Shown here in pieces: positions 7,582-16,836 of a stretch of 64,000 bases of DNA. Position numbers and translations under genes: made by a program. Under the pieces are notes generated by a model that worked only from the letters and a program-made list of their open reading frames with translations, was not told the origin of the DNA and did no database searches. Within the stretch, counting starts at the first letter, position 1. Every line of letters starts with the position of its first letter. Source of the DNA: Altererythrobacter sp. (lineage in GTDB: Bacteria; Pseudomonadota; Alphaproteobacteria; Sphingomonadales; Sphingomonadaceae); assembly GCA_016793865.1 (NCBI GenBank), contig JAEULJ010000001.1:124001-188000 (forward strand), written 5' to 3'.

Positions 7582-9204
7582 TCAGGCGCCTTCCCGGCGC
7601 ATACGTGCGCGCAGGCTGAAATCGATCGGCTGGCGGATCGGCACCCTCAATGTGCAGCGAACGCCGTCGGCCGCAAACTCCAGCTCCACGGGGCTGCGCA
7701 GTTCGTGGGCCACGATCTTCTCGATGAGATCGGTCCCGAAGCCTCGGGGCCGTATCGGCGACACGCGCGGGCCGCCGCTCTCGCGCCATTCGATCTGTGC
7801 CAGATTATCCTCCGCCAGCGACCACCGCACGGAAACGCGCCCCCCTGCGGTGCTCAGCGCGCCGAACTTCGAGGCGTTGGTGGCGAGCTCGTGCAGGGCA
7901 AGCCCGAGTGAAAGCGCATCGTTGGGCGCAAGCTCGACCGGCGGCCCCGCCATGTCGAGCACGTCCTCGCCGGCCTGGGTATAGGGCGCCAGCTCGGCCG
8001 TCACCACCGCCGCGATCGGCGTCGTGCCCCAGTCGGACTGGGTCAGCAGGTCGTGGGTGGCCGACAGCGCCCTGATGCGGCCGTCCAGCCCATCGGCGAA
8101 TTCGTCCAGCGTCCTGGCGCGCCGCCGCGTCAGCGTGACGATGGACAGGACATTGGCCAGCGTGTTCTTGACCCGATGGTTGAGTTCGCGCGTCAGCGAA
8201 TTGCGGATCGAGTTCTGTTCCGCGAACCACGCCAGCGCGCGGCGGTCCTCCAGGAGTTGCTGCGTCAACAGGCGCGACACCACCATCAGCAGGCTGGCCA
8301 CGGCAAGACCGAACAGCAGGATGACCATCGACATCCGGGTAAGCGATCCGTTCCGAAGCGACGCCACCTCGAGGATCATCGCCCGGTTGGCGATGCGCAG
8401 ATCCTGCCGCACCTGGGCCCCGCGCCCATTGCCCCGCCCAGCTATTTTTCCCATGAGGTTCGCCGCCGAGGGCTCGCCATCGTAGAGGATGAGCCGCATC
8501 CCATCCAGATCGACCAGATCGCCCGCAGCGTGCAGAAAATCGGTCGCGTTGTAAGCTGTGTAGATGAAGCCCCGGAGACGACGGGACTCCCCTCCCGACG
8601 CGAAGAACACCGGCATATAGATCAGGAAACCCGGTACATTGGCGCCTGCCGCCTCCTGGGCCAGCACGACGCGGCCGCTGGCAGTGGGATGCAAGCTTCG
8701 CTCCGCTTCTTCCATCGCCGCCCGGCGCACGGGCTCCGCGAACATATCGAATCCTATGGCGCGGCGGTTGCGGGTCGTTTCGGGCTGGAGATATGTGACC
8801 GGAACTCTGGTGCGGCCGTTCTCCTTCACCAGCGGCGCCCAGCCGATCCCTTCCTCGCCGCGAAGGTCGCTGTCGAGCCGCAACTCGTCGACGAAGCGCC
8901 GGAACACGGGCTGGCTCACCTCCTCCTGCATCGTGAACAGGGCCGCACCCGCACGCAGGTAGGACGCGTTGATGGAGGCCCGCCGCTCAAGCGCGGACGC
9001 CGCCGCCAGGGCCACGCGGGACATCTGCGCCTGCTCCTGCTCGCGCTCGCCTCGCTCGATCGAGACGACGCTGAACATGGTGATGGCGAGAATGAGAAGA
9101 AACACAACGACCGGTGCGGCGCGCTGGTAATCAACCAGGAGCCGTTGGACGATCAGCCGTCCGGGTGCAGGCACGTGTTTCAGTTCCAGTCCCCGTTCGT
9201 TCAT
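7582..9204 (-). CDS. CHASE-domain sensor histidine kinase, HWE/HisKA_2 type (PhyK-like)
   Basis: 540-residue membrane kinase. TM1 lies near 30-50, a periplasmic CHASE-like sensor near 65-290 and TM2 near 295-318. The dimerisation/phosphoacceptor helix ELNHRVKNTLANVLSI and an ATPase domain (LHELATNASKFGAL; GFGTDLIEKIV) follow. The HRVKN form of the H-box is typical of kinases that phosphorylate PhyR, and the gene lies between phyR and nepR, so it is the likely cognate kinase. The stimulus is unknown. It is transcribed away from nepR from a shared 167-nt region. Confidence 0.9.
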   Translation of the reverse strand: MNERGLELKHVPAPGRLIVQRLLVDYQRAAPVVVFLLILAITMFSVVSIERGEREQEQAQMSRVALAAASALERRASINASYLRAGAALFTMQEEVSQPVFRRFVDELRLDSDLRGEEGIGWAPLVKENGRTRVPVTYLQPETTRNRRAIGFDMFAEPVRRAAMEEAERSLHPTASGRVVLAQEAAGANVPGFLIYMPVFFASGGESRRLRGFIYTAYNATDFLHAAGDLVDLDGMRLILYDGEPSAANLMGKIAGRGNGRGAQVRQDLRIANRAMILEVASLRNGSLTRMSMVILLFGLAVASLLMVVSRLLTQQLLEDRRALAWFAEQNSIRNSLTRELNHRVKNTLANVLSIVTLTRRRARTLDEFADGLDGRIRALSATHDLLTQSDWGTTPIAAVVTAELAPYTQAGEDVLDMAGPPVELAPNDALSLGLALHELATNASKFGALSTAGGRVSVRWSLAEDNLAQIEWRESGGPRVSPIRPRGFGTDLIEKIVAHELRSPVELEFAADGVRCTLRVPIRQPIDFSLRARMRREGA

Positions 9205-9259
9205 TCAGCCCCTGCGCTCTCCTCCAGACGAGCGCCGCCGCACTACGCGGTCATTTGCG

Positions 9260-9284
9260 GGAACAGAGCAGCCCGCAGTTCGTT
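9260..9284 (+). promoter_or_regulatory. EcfG-dependent promoter of nepR-ecfG
   Basis: GGAAC at 9260-9264, a 16-nt spacer and CGTT at 9281-9284: exact consensus, about 90 nt before the nepR ATG. Indicates autoregulation of the sigma/anti-sigma pair. Confidence 0.8.
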
Positions 9285-9286
9285 CC
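9262..9286 (-). promoter_or_regulatory. Overlapping opposite-strand EcfG-like promoter toward the kinase gene
   Basis: The nepR promoter lies in a near-palindrome (GGGAAC at 9259-9264, GTTCCC at 9282-9287). On the minus strand this reads GGAAC-N16-TGTT, one mismatch from consensus, about 58 nt before the kinase start. A single site could fire in both directions. Confidence 0.4.
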
Positions 9287-9371
9287 CGCAATCTTACGCC
9301 AGCACGGGTTCAGGCGTGAATTCTTGGGCGGCGCGCTTGCCGGGCGCTTGTGGGGGCAGTAGCCAGAAATC

Positions 9372-9551
9372 ATGACACAGACGAAGAACGGCGACAGGGT
9401 GTTGCGCGCCAAGCCCAGAGCGGACGCTGAAGACTCCGGTCAGCTTCCGGGTTGGACCGATGGTCTGCGCCAGCTTTACGATCAGGTCGTCGACGAGGAA
9501 CTGCCCGAGGGCCTTCGCGATCTCCTCGCCCAGTTCGACAAGAAGAGCTGA
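9372..9551 (+). CDS. nepR: Anti-sigma factor NepR
   Basis: 59-residue protein starting MTQTKNGDRVLRAKPRAD and ending with the NepR core LRQLYDQVVDEELPEGLRDL and LLAQFDKKS. NepR binds EcfG in unstressed cells and is titrated by phosphorylated PhyR. The two short helices and the flanking disordered tail match the family. Its TGA overlaps the ecfG ATG by one base, so synthesis of antagonist and sigma factor is coupled. Expression is expected from the EcfG promoter at 9260. The gene is short and easy to miss in automatic annotation. Confidence 0.93.
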   Translation: MTQTKNGDRVLRAKPRADAEDSGQLPGWTDGLRQLYDQVVDEELPEGLRDLLAQFDKKS

Positions 9552-10159
9552 TGAGCGAGACCGAGCGGACGGCCTCCGACAAGGCCGATTTCAAGCGCGA
9601 GCTTGCTGCCGTGGTGCCTCATCTGCGCGCCTTCGCACGCGGCTTGTGCGGTCGTGCGGACATGGCGGACGATCTCGTGCAGGAAGCGCTGCTCAAGGCC
9701 TGGGCGGCGCAAGACCGGTTCGAGCCGGGAACGAGCATGCGCGCCTGGACCTTCGTGATCCTTCGCAACGCCTATCTCACCGACATGCGCCGCAACCGCT
9801 TCCGCGGCGAGTATGACGAGACGGTCGCCGAACGCATCCTGACCCAGCCCGCCGGACAGGAGGAACCCATCCACCTCGCCGACCTCCACCGCGCGCTGCT
9901 CACCCTTCCGCCGGAACGCCGCGAGGCGTTGCTGCTGGTCGGCGCCGGCGGCTTCTCCTACGAGGAAGCGGCCAAGATCTGCGGCTGCGCGGTCGGCACG
10001 ATCAAAAGCCGGGTGGGCCGCGCGCGGGCCGCGCTCAATCTGATGCTTGCCGATGGTTCGGTTCCGCGGCGCTCGATCAGCGACGAAATCGCCCACCGAG
10101 CCATCCTGGACGAGCTGGAGGAGGTCGCCGCGGGCAATGGGGTTGCCGGTCGCGGCTGA
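9551..10159 (+). CDS. ecfG: General stress response ECF sigma factor EcfG
   Basis: 202-residue ECF sigma factor (ECF15 group). Region 2 spans about 15-85 (LRAFARGLCGRADMADDLVQ; MRAWTFVILRNAYLTDMRR) and region 4 about 120-175 (LPPERREALLLVGAGGFSYE; GTIKSRVGRARAAL). Start at the ATG overlapping the nepR stop. It directs RNA polymerase to GGAAC-N16-CGTT promoters such as those before phyR and nepR here. Gene order phyR, kinase, nepR, ecfG is the classical sphingomonad arrangement. Confidence 0.95.
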   Translation: MSETERTASDKADFKRELAAVVPHLRAFARGLCGRADMADDLVQEALLKAWAAQDRFEPGTSMRAWTFVILRNAYLTDMRRNRFRGEYDETVAERILTQPAGQEEPIHLADLHRALLTLPPERREALLLVGAGGFSYEEAAKICGCAVGTIKSRVGRARAALNLMLADGSVPRRSISDEIAHRAILDELEEVAAGNGVAGRG

Positions 10160-10285
10160 CGGGCCCGAGCCCTGTCTCGCAACCGGGGCAAGGACGTGCG
10201 GCGCAGGCCATTGCGAACATGTCGACATTGGCGCGTGGCGATGACGGCGCTTCCACCAGACCGGCACAGCTTCTAGGACAAGCCT

Positions 10286-11476
10286 ATGGAACCGGCCCCG
10301 CCTGCCAGCCCCGCCGCCCCGCCGGCGCGTTCCGATCGCGTGCGCCGACTAAGCTTCGCGCAGGAGGAACTGCGCCTGATCTCGGCGCTGGTCGTTCTGA
10401 TCGGCTTCGGGGTATTTCTCGCGCTGCCGTTCGTGCTTTCGATCGGCTCGGTCGTGTTTCTGCCGATCGCGGCGGCGCTGGTGCTCACCGTGATCCTCTC
10501 GCCGCTTGCCGACTGGCTCGCCCGGCTTGGGCTGCCCAACACGCTGGCTTCGGTGATTGCACTGCTGATCCTGATCGGCGGCGTACTGCTGGCGCTTGCG
10601 CTCATCCTCCAGCCCGCCCTGACCCTGGTCGAGCGAATTCCGACATTGCTGGACACCGTCGGCCGCCGCTTCGCCGAGTTGCGCGACCAGTTCGACTGGC
10701 TGGCACGGATCAACGACCGGATCGCCGCGATGGGGGCGAAGGCCGGCGCGCGCGAGGTGGTGCTGGCCGAGCCAAGCCTGCTCGAGACCGTGGCTTTCGC
10801 GACCCCGAGCGTCGTGATCGAGTTCATTCTTACGCTGCTGATGACCTTCTTCATGATCGAGGCACGCGTGCGCTTGCGGCAGAAGCTGCTGTTCGGGCGC
10901 GCGTCCTTCGGCACCAGCATCAAGGCGGCGCGCGCCCTGCGGGAGGTGCAGGACCGGGTCGCCAGCTACATCCTGACCGTGGCGATGATAAACGCGGGTG
11001 TCGGCGTGGTCGCGGCGATCGGGGCATGGTCGCTGGGGCTGCCGGCGCCGATCATGTGGGGCGGGCTCGCCATGATCATGAACTTCGTGCCTTATATCGG
11101 ACCCATGCTGATGGTCGCGCTGACCGCGCTGTTCGGGATCGGCACGGCAGATACCGTGATCCTCGGCCTTCTGCCCGCCGCCACCTATCTGGCGCTGCAC
11201 ACGGTGGAGGCCAATTTCGTCACACCGGCCATACTGGGCAAGCGCTTCACCATGAACCCGGTGATGATCCTCATCGCGCTGAGCTATTTCACCTGGATCT
11301 GGGGTGTGCTCGGCGCGCTCCTGTCAGTACCGATCCTGCTCATCCTCACCGCGCTGTTCGACCATCTGGGGCGCCCCAACCTAGTCGGCTTCATCTTCGG
11401 CGAGCCGCTGTTCTCGACAGAACTGGACGAGCCCGGCACCCCGGCGCCTGACACAACCGCGCCTGGAACGCGCTAG
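10286..11476 (+). CDS. AI-2E family (TqsA/PerM-type) permease
   Basis: 396-residue polytopic membrane protein of the AI-2E transporter/UPF0118 family. Paired helices near 35-120 are followed by a cytoplasmic amphipathic segment (about 120-175), then the family signature region MNFVPYIGPM near 270 and further helices to about 365. Members export varied small molecules or act as Na+/H+ antiporters; substrate is not deducible. The N-terminus is Pro/Ala rich. It follows ecfG by 126 nt, with no EcfG promoter visible, so stress control is not claimed. Confidence 0.85.
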   Translation: MEPAPPASPAAPPARSDRVRRLSFAQEELRLISALVVLIGFGVFLALPFVLSIGSVVFLPIAAALVLTVILSPLADWLARLGLPNTLASVIALLILIGGVLLALALILQPALTLVERIPTLLDTVGRRFAELRDQFDWLARINDRIAAMGAKAGAREVVLAEPSLLETVAFATPSVVIEFILTLLMTFFMIEARVRLRQKLLFGRASFGTSIKAARALREVQDRVASYILTVAMINAGVGVVAAIGAWSLGLPAPIMWGGLAMIMNFVPYIGPMLMVALTALFGIGTADTVILGLLPAATYLALHTVEANFVTPAILGKRFTMNPVMILIALSYFTWIWGVLGALLSVPILLILTALFDHLGRPNLVGFIFGEPLFSTELDEPGTPAPDTTAPGTR

Positions 11477-11502
11477 GTCCCGCCCCGCGCCGGGGCAGGA
11501 CC
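11476..11502. terminator. Hairpin between convergent permease and sodB genes
   Basis: Inverted repeat GGTCC-c-GCCCC / GGGGC-a-GGACC (11476-11486 with 11492-11502) with a 5-nt loop and one internal mismatch. It sits between two convergent stop codons. There is no U-tract on either strand, so termination activity is inferred from position only. Confidence 0.45.
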
Positions 11503-11522
11503 CTGAAATCGACAGCGCCGTC

Positions 11523-12134
11523 TCAGCCGGGATATTTCCAGGCCGTACCGCGCGCGAGGTTTTCCGAGGCGAAGGCCCAGTTGAGCTTGTCCTTCGTCAC
11601 AGCTTCGAGGTATTTCGGGCGCGCATTCTGGTGATCGAGATAATAGGCGTGTTCCCACACGTCGATCGTGAGCAACGGGTTGGCATCCTTGTCGGCCAGC
11701 GTGTCACCGTCATGGGTTTCCTCGATCGACAGCCTGCCGCCTTTTTCGGCCAGCCACACCCAGCCGCTCGCGAAGTGCCCCGCGCCGCGTTCCTGCAGCT
11801 TCGTCTTGAGCTCGGCCACGGAGCCGAACGCATCGTCGATCATGCTGGAGAGCTCATCGGAAGGCGATGTCTCGGCGGGTGCGAGCGAATGCCAGTAGAA
11901 GCCGTGGTTCCAGCTCTGGGCGGAATTGTTGAACAGCCCCTGGTCCGCGCCGCGGGCCGCCCTGATGACGTCCTCGAGCGGCTTGCCGTCGAGTTCCTTG
12001 CCCTCGATCGCGGCGTTGGTCTTGTCGATATAGGTCTTGTGATGCTTGCCGTGGTGATAACCAAGCGTCTCGGCGGAGATCGCCGGTTCGAGCGCCGTGT
12101 CCTCGTAAGGCAGGTCGATAAGCTTGAACGCCAT
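11523..12134 (-). CDS. sodB: Superoxide dismutase, Fe type
   Basis: 203-residue cytosolic Fe/Mn superoxide dismutase. Metal ligands are visible as His27 (LGYHHGKHHKTY), the His in QSWNHGFYW, and Asp/His in DVWEHAYYLDH. The Gln in NNSAQSWNH and the motif HFASGWVWL favour the iron type over manganese. Length and ends match the family exactly. Transcribed alone, convergent with the AI-2E permease; the next minus gene lies 57 nt upstream of its start. Confidence 0.95.
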   Translation of the reverse strand: MAFKLIDLPYEDTALEPAISAETLGYHHGKHHKTYIDKTNAAIEGKELDGKPLEDVIRAARGADQGLFNNSAQSWNHGFYWHSLAPAETSPSDELSSMIDDAFGSVAELKTKLQERGAGHFASGWVWLAEKGGRLSIEETHDGDTLADKDANPLLTIDVWEHAYYLDHQNARPKYLEAVTKDKLNWAFASENLARGTAWKYPG

Positions 12135-12191
12135 GATAGTCTCCCGGATTGGCTGAAGTGGCCGGCTTCCTACAGCAATGCATGGGCAAGG

Positions 12192-13478
12192 CTAGGGTTG
12201 CAATCGCGGTGTTTCTTCCTTCGATCCATCGTCCGCCTCGCGGTCGACCGCTGCCGTTACCGCCACATCCATCGTCACATTGCCGAGCGTTCGCATCAGG
12301 TCCGGCATCATCTCGACCGCCACCAGCAGCGCGAGCGGTTCCACGGGCACGCCCATCGCCAGCGCGATCGGACCGACCGAGATGACGAAGCTGATGGTGC
12401 CGGGCAGGCTGACCGAACCCACCGCGATGACGAAGGCCACCGCCACCCCGGCCGCCAGCGCCGCGGGGTGGAGGGCAATTCCGGCAAGATGCGCGACGTA
12501 GATCGCAACGGCCAGGTTCATCGCCGGGCTGGTGGCGCGAAAGATGGCAACCGCGAGCGGTAGCGCGAATTCGGCGGTCTGCTCGCGCAGACGGAGCCGC
12601 TGCGCGCTGTCGAGCATGGCGGGCAGGCTGGCGAGCGAGCTCTGTGTCGAGAGAGCCACCGTTTGCGCAGGCAGCAAGGCACGGGCGAACCGCGCGGGCC
12701 CGATGCCGCCCGCCAGCCAGGCCAGCGCATAGCCGGCCAGGAACACCACCGTCCCCACGGCGACCACGATCAGGATGTAATGCCCCAGCGTTGCGAAGGC
12801 GGCGCCCCCGCTGGCCGCGCCCACGCCCAGCGCCAGCGCGAAGACACCGGCCGGGGCCGCCCACAGCACCCAGCCGATGATGAGGAGCATGGCATTGGCG
12901 AGCGCGCGAAAGAACCCGACCAGCGTGTCGCGCTGTCCGGCCGGCAACCGCGACACCGCCACCGCGAAGGCGGCGATGAACAGGGTCAAAGGCAGCATCG
13001 CCGTTTCCGCCGCCGCCCTGACGATATTGGGCGCGATCAGCGATTCGATGAAAGCGTGCAGCCCCGGAACCTCCTGTCGCACTCCTCCCGCGAACAACAC
13101 GCCCGCGGCGTCGGCTGGGGCCGGAAACAGGCTGAGCAGGAATGGCGTAACGAGGACGCTGCTGACCCCCGAGAACAGCAGCACCGCGAACACCCAGCCG
13201 AGCATTCGCCGGGCCGCCGCGCCAGCACGGGCCGCCAGCGCCATCTGCGAGATGCCGACCACGAGCAGCCCCGCGACCAGCGGTATGATCGTCACCTGAA
13301 GAGCGCGCAGCCACAGCGCGCCGACGGGCTCGGAGACGATCAGCACGCTTTCGACAAGCGGCGTGCGCGCCAGCAGCAGGCCAGCCAGCAATCCGCCGAT
13401 CAGTCCGCCGAGCGTCCACCAAGTGGGGATTCGCACCGTGACCAGTTGCCGTTCGCTGCGCGTCTCGATCGTGTCCAT
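12192..13478 (-). CDS. Dicarboxylate/amino acid:cation symporter (SDF family)
   Basis: 428-residue member of the sodium:dicarboxylate symporter family (GltP/DctA fold). Around eight membrane segments are seen, with re-entrant serine-rich loop ALSTQSSLASLP near 270-281 and a second loop region NVTMDVAVTAAVDR near the end. Ser/Thr-rich hairpins of this kind bind acidic amino acids or C4-dicarboxylates with Na+ or H+. Chosen start MDTIETRSERQ (ATG at 13478); an in-frame GTG at 13532 would add 18 residues without homology-like features. Divergent from glmM. Confidence 0.85.
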   Translation of the reverse strand: MDTIETRSERQLVTVRIPTWWTLGGLIGGLLAGLLLARTPLVESVLIVSEPVGALWLRALQVTIIPLVAGLLVVGISQMALAARAGAAARRMLGWVFAVLLFSGVSSVLVTPFLLSLFPAPADAAGVLFAGGVRQEVPGLHAFIESLIAPNIVRAAAETAMLPLTLFIAAFAVAVSRLPAGQRDTLVGFFRALANAMLLIIGWVLWAAPAGVFALALGVGAASGGAAFATLGHYILIVVAVGTVVFLAGYALAWLAGGIGPARFARALLPAQTVALSTQSSLASLPAMLDSAQRLRLREQTAEFALPLAVAIFRATSPAMNLAVAIYVAHLAGIALHPAALAAGVAVAFVIAVGSVSLPGTISFVISVGPIALAMGVPVEPLALLVAVEMMPDLMRTLGNVTMDVAVTAAVDREADDGSKEETPRLQP

Positions 13479-13599
13479 TGCCGCCAGACATAACGGCTTT
13501 GGACGGGCACGCCAGAGGGCATGGAAGCGCACAAGCTCGTGACATCGCCGCCGTGCCGCGCCATGAGCGCTGGCTACGAGCGGAAGGTTTCACACGCAC

Positions 13600-14940
13600 A
13601 TGAGCCGCAGATATTTCGGCACCGACGGTATTCGGGGGCGCACCAATGCCGACAAGCTTACGCCCGCCACGGCGATGCGCGTGGGCCAGGCGGCCGGCGC
13701 GCATTTCCTGCGCGGCGAACATCGTCACCGGGTGGTGATCGGCAAGGACACGCGGCTATCGGGCTACATGATGGAAAGTGCGCTTGTGGCCGGCTTCACG
13801 AGCGTGGGCATGGACGTGGTGATGACGGGCCCCCTGCCCACTCCGGCCATAGCGATGCTGGCGCGCGAGCTGCGCGCCGATCTGGGCGTGATGATAAGCG
13901 CCAGCCATAACCCCTACGAGGACAATGGCATCAAGCTGTTCGGCCCCGACGGCTACAAGCTTTCCGACGCCGACGAGCTGGCGATAGAGGCGCTGATGGA
14001 CCACGGTGTTCCGCTGGCCGATGCTACACAGGTCGGCCGCGCACGACGGATCGACGACGCGCCAGGCCGCTACATCCACGCGGTAAAGCAATCGATCCCC
14101 GGCGATGTGCGCTTCGACACGCTCAAGGTTGTTCTCGATTGCGCCAATGGCGCCGCCTATCAGGTCGCGCCAGCCGCTATCTGGGAACTGGGCGCCAGGC
14201 TCGTAACCATCGGGAACAGCCCCGATGGCACCAATATCAACGCCGGCGTCGGCTCTACCGCGCTGGAGGCTGTAAAGGCCAAGGTGGTGGAGACCGGCGC
14301 GGATATCGGCCTGGCGCTGGACGGCGATGCCGACCGGCTGATCGTGGTGGACGAGCGCGGCGAGACAGTGGATGGCGACCAGCTCATGGCGCTGATCGCC
14401 ACCCGGCTCCAGGCCGCCGGCCAGCTCCGCGGCGGAGGCGTGGTGGCGACGGTGATGTCCAACCTCGGCCTCGAACGCTATCTCGCCGGCATCGGCCTGA
14501 CGCTCGAGCGCGCCAAGGTGGGCGATCGCTACGTATTGGAACGGATGCGTAAAGGCGGCTTCAACGTCGGCGGGGAGCAGTCAGGCCACATGATCCTGGC
14601 CGACCACGGCACCACGGGCGACGGGCTGGTGGCCGCGCTCCAGGTGCTGGCCGCGCTGGTCCGCTCCGGTCGGAAGGCGAGCGAGATGCTGCATCTCTTC
14701 GACCGCGTGCCCCAGTTCCTGCGCAATGTCCGCTATGCCGGAGGCGCGCCGCTGGAGGCGGCGAGCGTGCGCGCCGCGATCGCAGAGGCCGAGGCCGAGC
14801 TAGCCGGCACGGGCCGGCTCGTCATCCGCCCATCCGGCACGGAGCCGGTGATCCGCGTAATGGCCGAGGGCGATGACGCCGCGCAGGTCGAGCGGCTGGT
14901 GTCGACGATATGCGATGCGGTGCAGAAGGCAGCCGCCTGA
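13600..14940 (+). CDS. glmM: Phosphoglucosamine mutase
   Basis: GlmM converts glucosamine-6-phosphate to glucosamine-1-phosphate for UDP-GlcNAc, feeding peptidoglycan and LPS. 446 residues. Visible motifs: N-terminal [13 protein letters not shown], catalytic phosphoserine loop [14 protein letters not shown], metal-binding loop LDGDADRL, sugar-binding GGEQSGHMI and the phosphate-binding [12 protein letters not shown]. The upstream enzyme of the pathway, glmS, is also in the window at 48.5-50.3 kb. The stop overlaps the next ATG by one base. Confidence 0.96.
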   Translation: MSRRYFGTDGIRGRTNADKLTPATAMRVGQAAGAHFLRGEHRHRVVIGKDTRLSGYMMESALVAGFTSVGMDVVMTGPLPTPAIAMLARELRADLGVMISASHNPYEDNGIKLFGPDGYKLSDADELAIEALMDHGVPLADATQVGRARRIDDAPGRYIHAVKQSIPGDVRFDTLKVVLDCANGAAYQVAPAAIWELGARLVTIGNSPDGTNINAGVGSTALEAVKAKVVETGADIGLALDGDADRLIVVDERGETVDGDQLMALIATRLQAAGQLRGGGVVATVMSNLGLERYLAGIGLTLERAKVGDRYVLERMRKGGFNVGGEQSGHMILADHGTTGDGLVAALQVLAALVRSGRKASEMLHLFDRVPQFLRNVRYAGGAPLEAASVRAAIAEAEAELAGTGRLVIRPSGTEPVIRVMAEGDDAAQVERLVSTICDAVQKAAA

Positions 14941-15164
14941 TGCTGGCCATGCGCCCGGATTGCGAGCGGTGCGGCGCTGACCTGCCGGCCGAAGCGCCGG
15001 GTGCCTTCATCTGCAGCATGGAATGCACGTTCTGCGCCCCATGCGCCGATACGCTGGACGACCGCTGCCCGAATTGCGGTGGTGAGCTGATGGACCGGCC
15101 CACGCGCGCGAAGGCCCTGCTGGCGAAATATCCGGCGAGCATTCAACGAAAGCATGAGGCTTGA
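14940..15164 (+). CDS. DUF1272 zinc-ribbon protein
   Basis: 74 residues, [19 protein letters not shown] at the N-terminus, with Cys pairs in CERC, ICSMECTFCAPC and CPNC. This matches the DUF1272 family, a small cysteine-rich protein presumed to bind zinc. Function unknown. It begins on the last base of glmM (TGATG) and its own stop overlaps the TTG start of thiD by 3 bases, so the three genes look translationally coupled. Confidence 0.85.
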   Translation: MLAMRPDCERCGADLPAEAPGAFICSMECTFCAPCADTLDDRCPNCGGELMDRPTRAKALLAKYPASIQRKHEA

Positions 15165-15958
15165 AGGCACCACCGCGCATTCTCTCGGTTGCCGGGTCCG
15201 ACAGCTCGGGCGGGGCTGGCATCCAGGCCGATCTCAAGACCATCGTCATGCTCGGCGGCTATGGCATGACGGCGATCACGGCGGTGACGGCTCAGAACAC
15301 GCTGGGGGTACAGGGGGTCGAGCCCATCTCCCCGTCATTCGTGCTGGCACAGGTCGAGAGCTGCCTGGACGATATCGGCGCCGATGCGGTCAAGATCGGG
15401 ATGCTTGGTTCGGCGGAGACGGCCGCGCTGCTCGCCGGGCGGCTTGACGCCTTCGCGGGTGCAATCGTGTTCGATCCTGTCATGGTGGCGACCAGCGGGG
15501 CCGAACTGGCCGATTCCGCCACGGTCGCCGGATTTGCCGCGCTGATGGACATCGCGACCCTGGTCACGCCCAACCTTCCCGAGCTGGCCGCGCTGACTGG
15601 CGCTCCCGTCGACAGTGTGGACGAGATCGGCGCGGCGGCACAGGAGCTGGCGGCGAAGCACGATGTCTCGGTACTGGCAAAGGGCGGGCATGGCGGCGGC
15701 GCACGGGTGATCGATATCCTCGTTGCGCCAGGCGGCGAGGCGCTGGTTTTCGACGATGCGCGTCTGCCGGGTGGCCACACTCACGGCACCGGCTGCACGC
15801 TTTCAAGCGCCATCGCGACGCTGATGGGGCATGGTCAGGCTCTGCCCCACGCGGTGCGGCTGGGGCGCCAGTTCGTGCGCGCGGCGATCGAGAACGCGCC
15901 CGGCCTGGGCGGCGGCAATGGCCCGCTTGGCCACCAGGTGGTGCGAACGCCGGCCTAG
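15161..15958 (+). CDS. thiD: Hydroxymethylpyrimidine/phosphomethylpyrimidine kinase ThiD
   Basis: 265-residue ribokinase-fold enzyme that phosphorylates HMP and HMP-P in thiamine synthesis. Motifs: SVAGSDSSGGAGIQADLKT at the N-terminus, TAVTAQNT, the magnesium/ATP region VLAKGGHGGG and the catalytic anion hole GGHTHGTGCTLSSAI. Start is TTG at 15161 (TTGA overlap with the previous stop), supported by immediate alignment with the family N-terminus. Its TAG shares the tetranucleotide CTAG with the stop of the convergent LOG gene. Confidence 0.93.
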   Translation: MKAPPRILSVAGSDSSGGAGIQADLKTIVMLGGYGMTAITAVTAQNTLGVQGVEPISPSFVLAQVESCLDDIGADAVKIGMLGSAETAALLAGRLDAFAGAIVFDPVMVATSGAELADSATVAGFAALMDIATLVTPNLPELAALTGAPVDSVDEIGAAAQELAAKHDVSVLAKGGHGGGARVIDILVAPGGEALVFDDARLPGGHTHGTGCTLSSAIATLMGHGQALPHAVRLGRQFVRAAIENAPGLGGGNGPLGHQVVRTPA

Positions 15959-16836
15959 CGGTCCAGGTCGTAGAACGCGGCGATGTGGCCCCATGCTTCG
16001 TCCGCCGTCTCGCACCAGGTTACAAGGCCGAGATCGTTCGCGCCGATCACGCCTTCCTCCACCAGTGCGTCCCAGTTCACCACCCGGCTCCAGAAGTCCT
16101 TGCCGAACAGGAGTATGGGGATCGGCTTGAGCTTGCCGGTCTGGATCAGCGTGAGCAGCTCGAAAAATTCATCGAAGGTCCCGAAGCCGCCCGGAAACAC
16201 CGCAACCGCCTTGGCGCGCAGGAGGAAATGCATTTTGCGCAGCGCGAAATAGTGGAACTGGAAGCTGAGATAGGGCGTGACATACGGATTGGGCGACTGT
16301 TCGTGCGGAAGCACGATGTTGAGCCCGATCGATTCCGCGCCGGCGTCGCTGGCGCCCCGATTGGCGGCTTCCATGATCGAAGGCCCCCCGCCCGAGCAGA
16401 TCACGAACTGGCGCTGGCCGCGCTCGATGATGCCCTTCTCGCTCACCATGCGGGCCAGCTTGTGGGCCTCGTTGTAATAGTGTGCCTTGGCGGCCAGCCG
16501 TTCGACGATCTTGCGGTCGGGCTCGGGGAGCTCCTTCGCGCCCTTGAGCGCCGTCTTCGCGGCCTCCGGGGGCGGGATGCGGGCCGAACCATATATCACC
16601 AGCGTCGAGCCGACGCCCGCCTCGTCCAGCAGCATCTCGGGCTTGAGGAGCTCCAGCTGGAACCGCACCGGTCGCAATTCCTCCCGCAGGAGGAAATCGG
16701 TGTCGGCGAAGGCCAGCTTGTAGGCCGGATGCCGGGTCTGCGGGGTGGAGGGAGCCTTTCGCTCCGCGAACCCCGCCTCTTCGTCCGCGGGGTAGAACTT
16801 GCGGTCCGTAAGGCCGCCTTCTTCGTTTTCTGCCAT
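15955..16836 (-). CDS. LOG family (Rossmann-fold, lysine-decarboxylase-like) protein
   Basis: 293 residues of the TIGR00730/LOG family. The nucleotide-binding motif PGGFGTFDEFFE near 220 and VICSGGGPSIMEAANRG near 150 define it. LOG enzymes cleave nucleoside 5'-monophosphates to release ribose-5-phosphate. This long form has an N-terminal extension (about 80 residues). Start placed at the ATG at 16836 (MAENEEGG); an in-frame start at 16887 would add 17 weakly conserved residues. Convergent with thiD, the stops sharing CTAG; divergent from the Crp/Fnr gene. Confidence 0.87.
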   Translation of the reverse strand: MAENEEGGLTDRKFYPADEEAGFAERKAPSTPQTRHPAYKLAFADTDFLLREELRPVRFQLELLKPEMLLDEAGVGSTLVIYGSARIPPPEAAKTALKGAKELPEPDRKIVERLAAKAHYYNEAHKLARMVSEKGIIERGQRQFVICSGGGPSIMEAANRGASDAGAESIGLNIVLPHEQSPNPYVTPYLSFQFHYFALRKMHFLLRAKAVAVFPGGFGTFDEFFELLTLIQTGKLKPIPILLFGKDFWSRVVNWDALVEEGVIGANDLGLVTWCETADEAWGHIAAFYDLDR

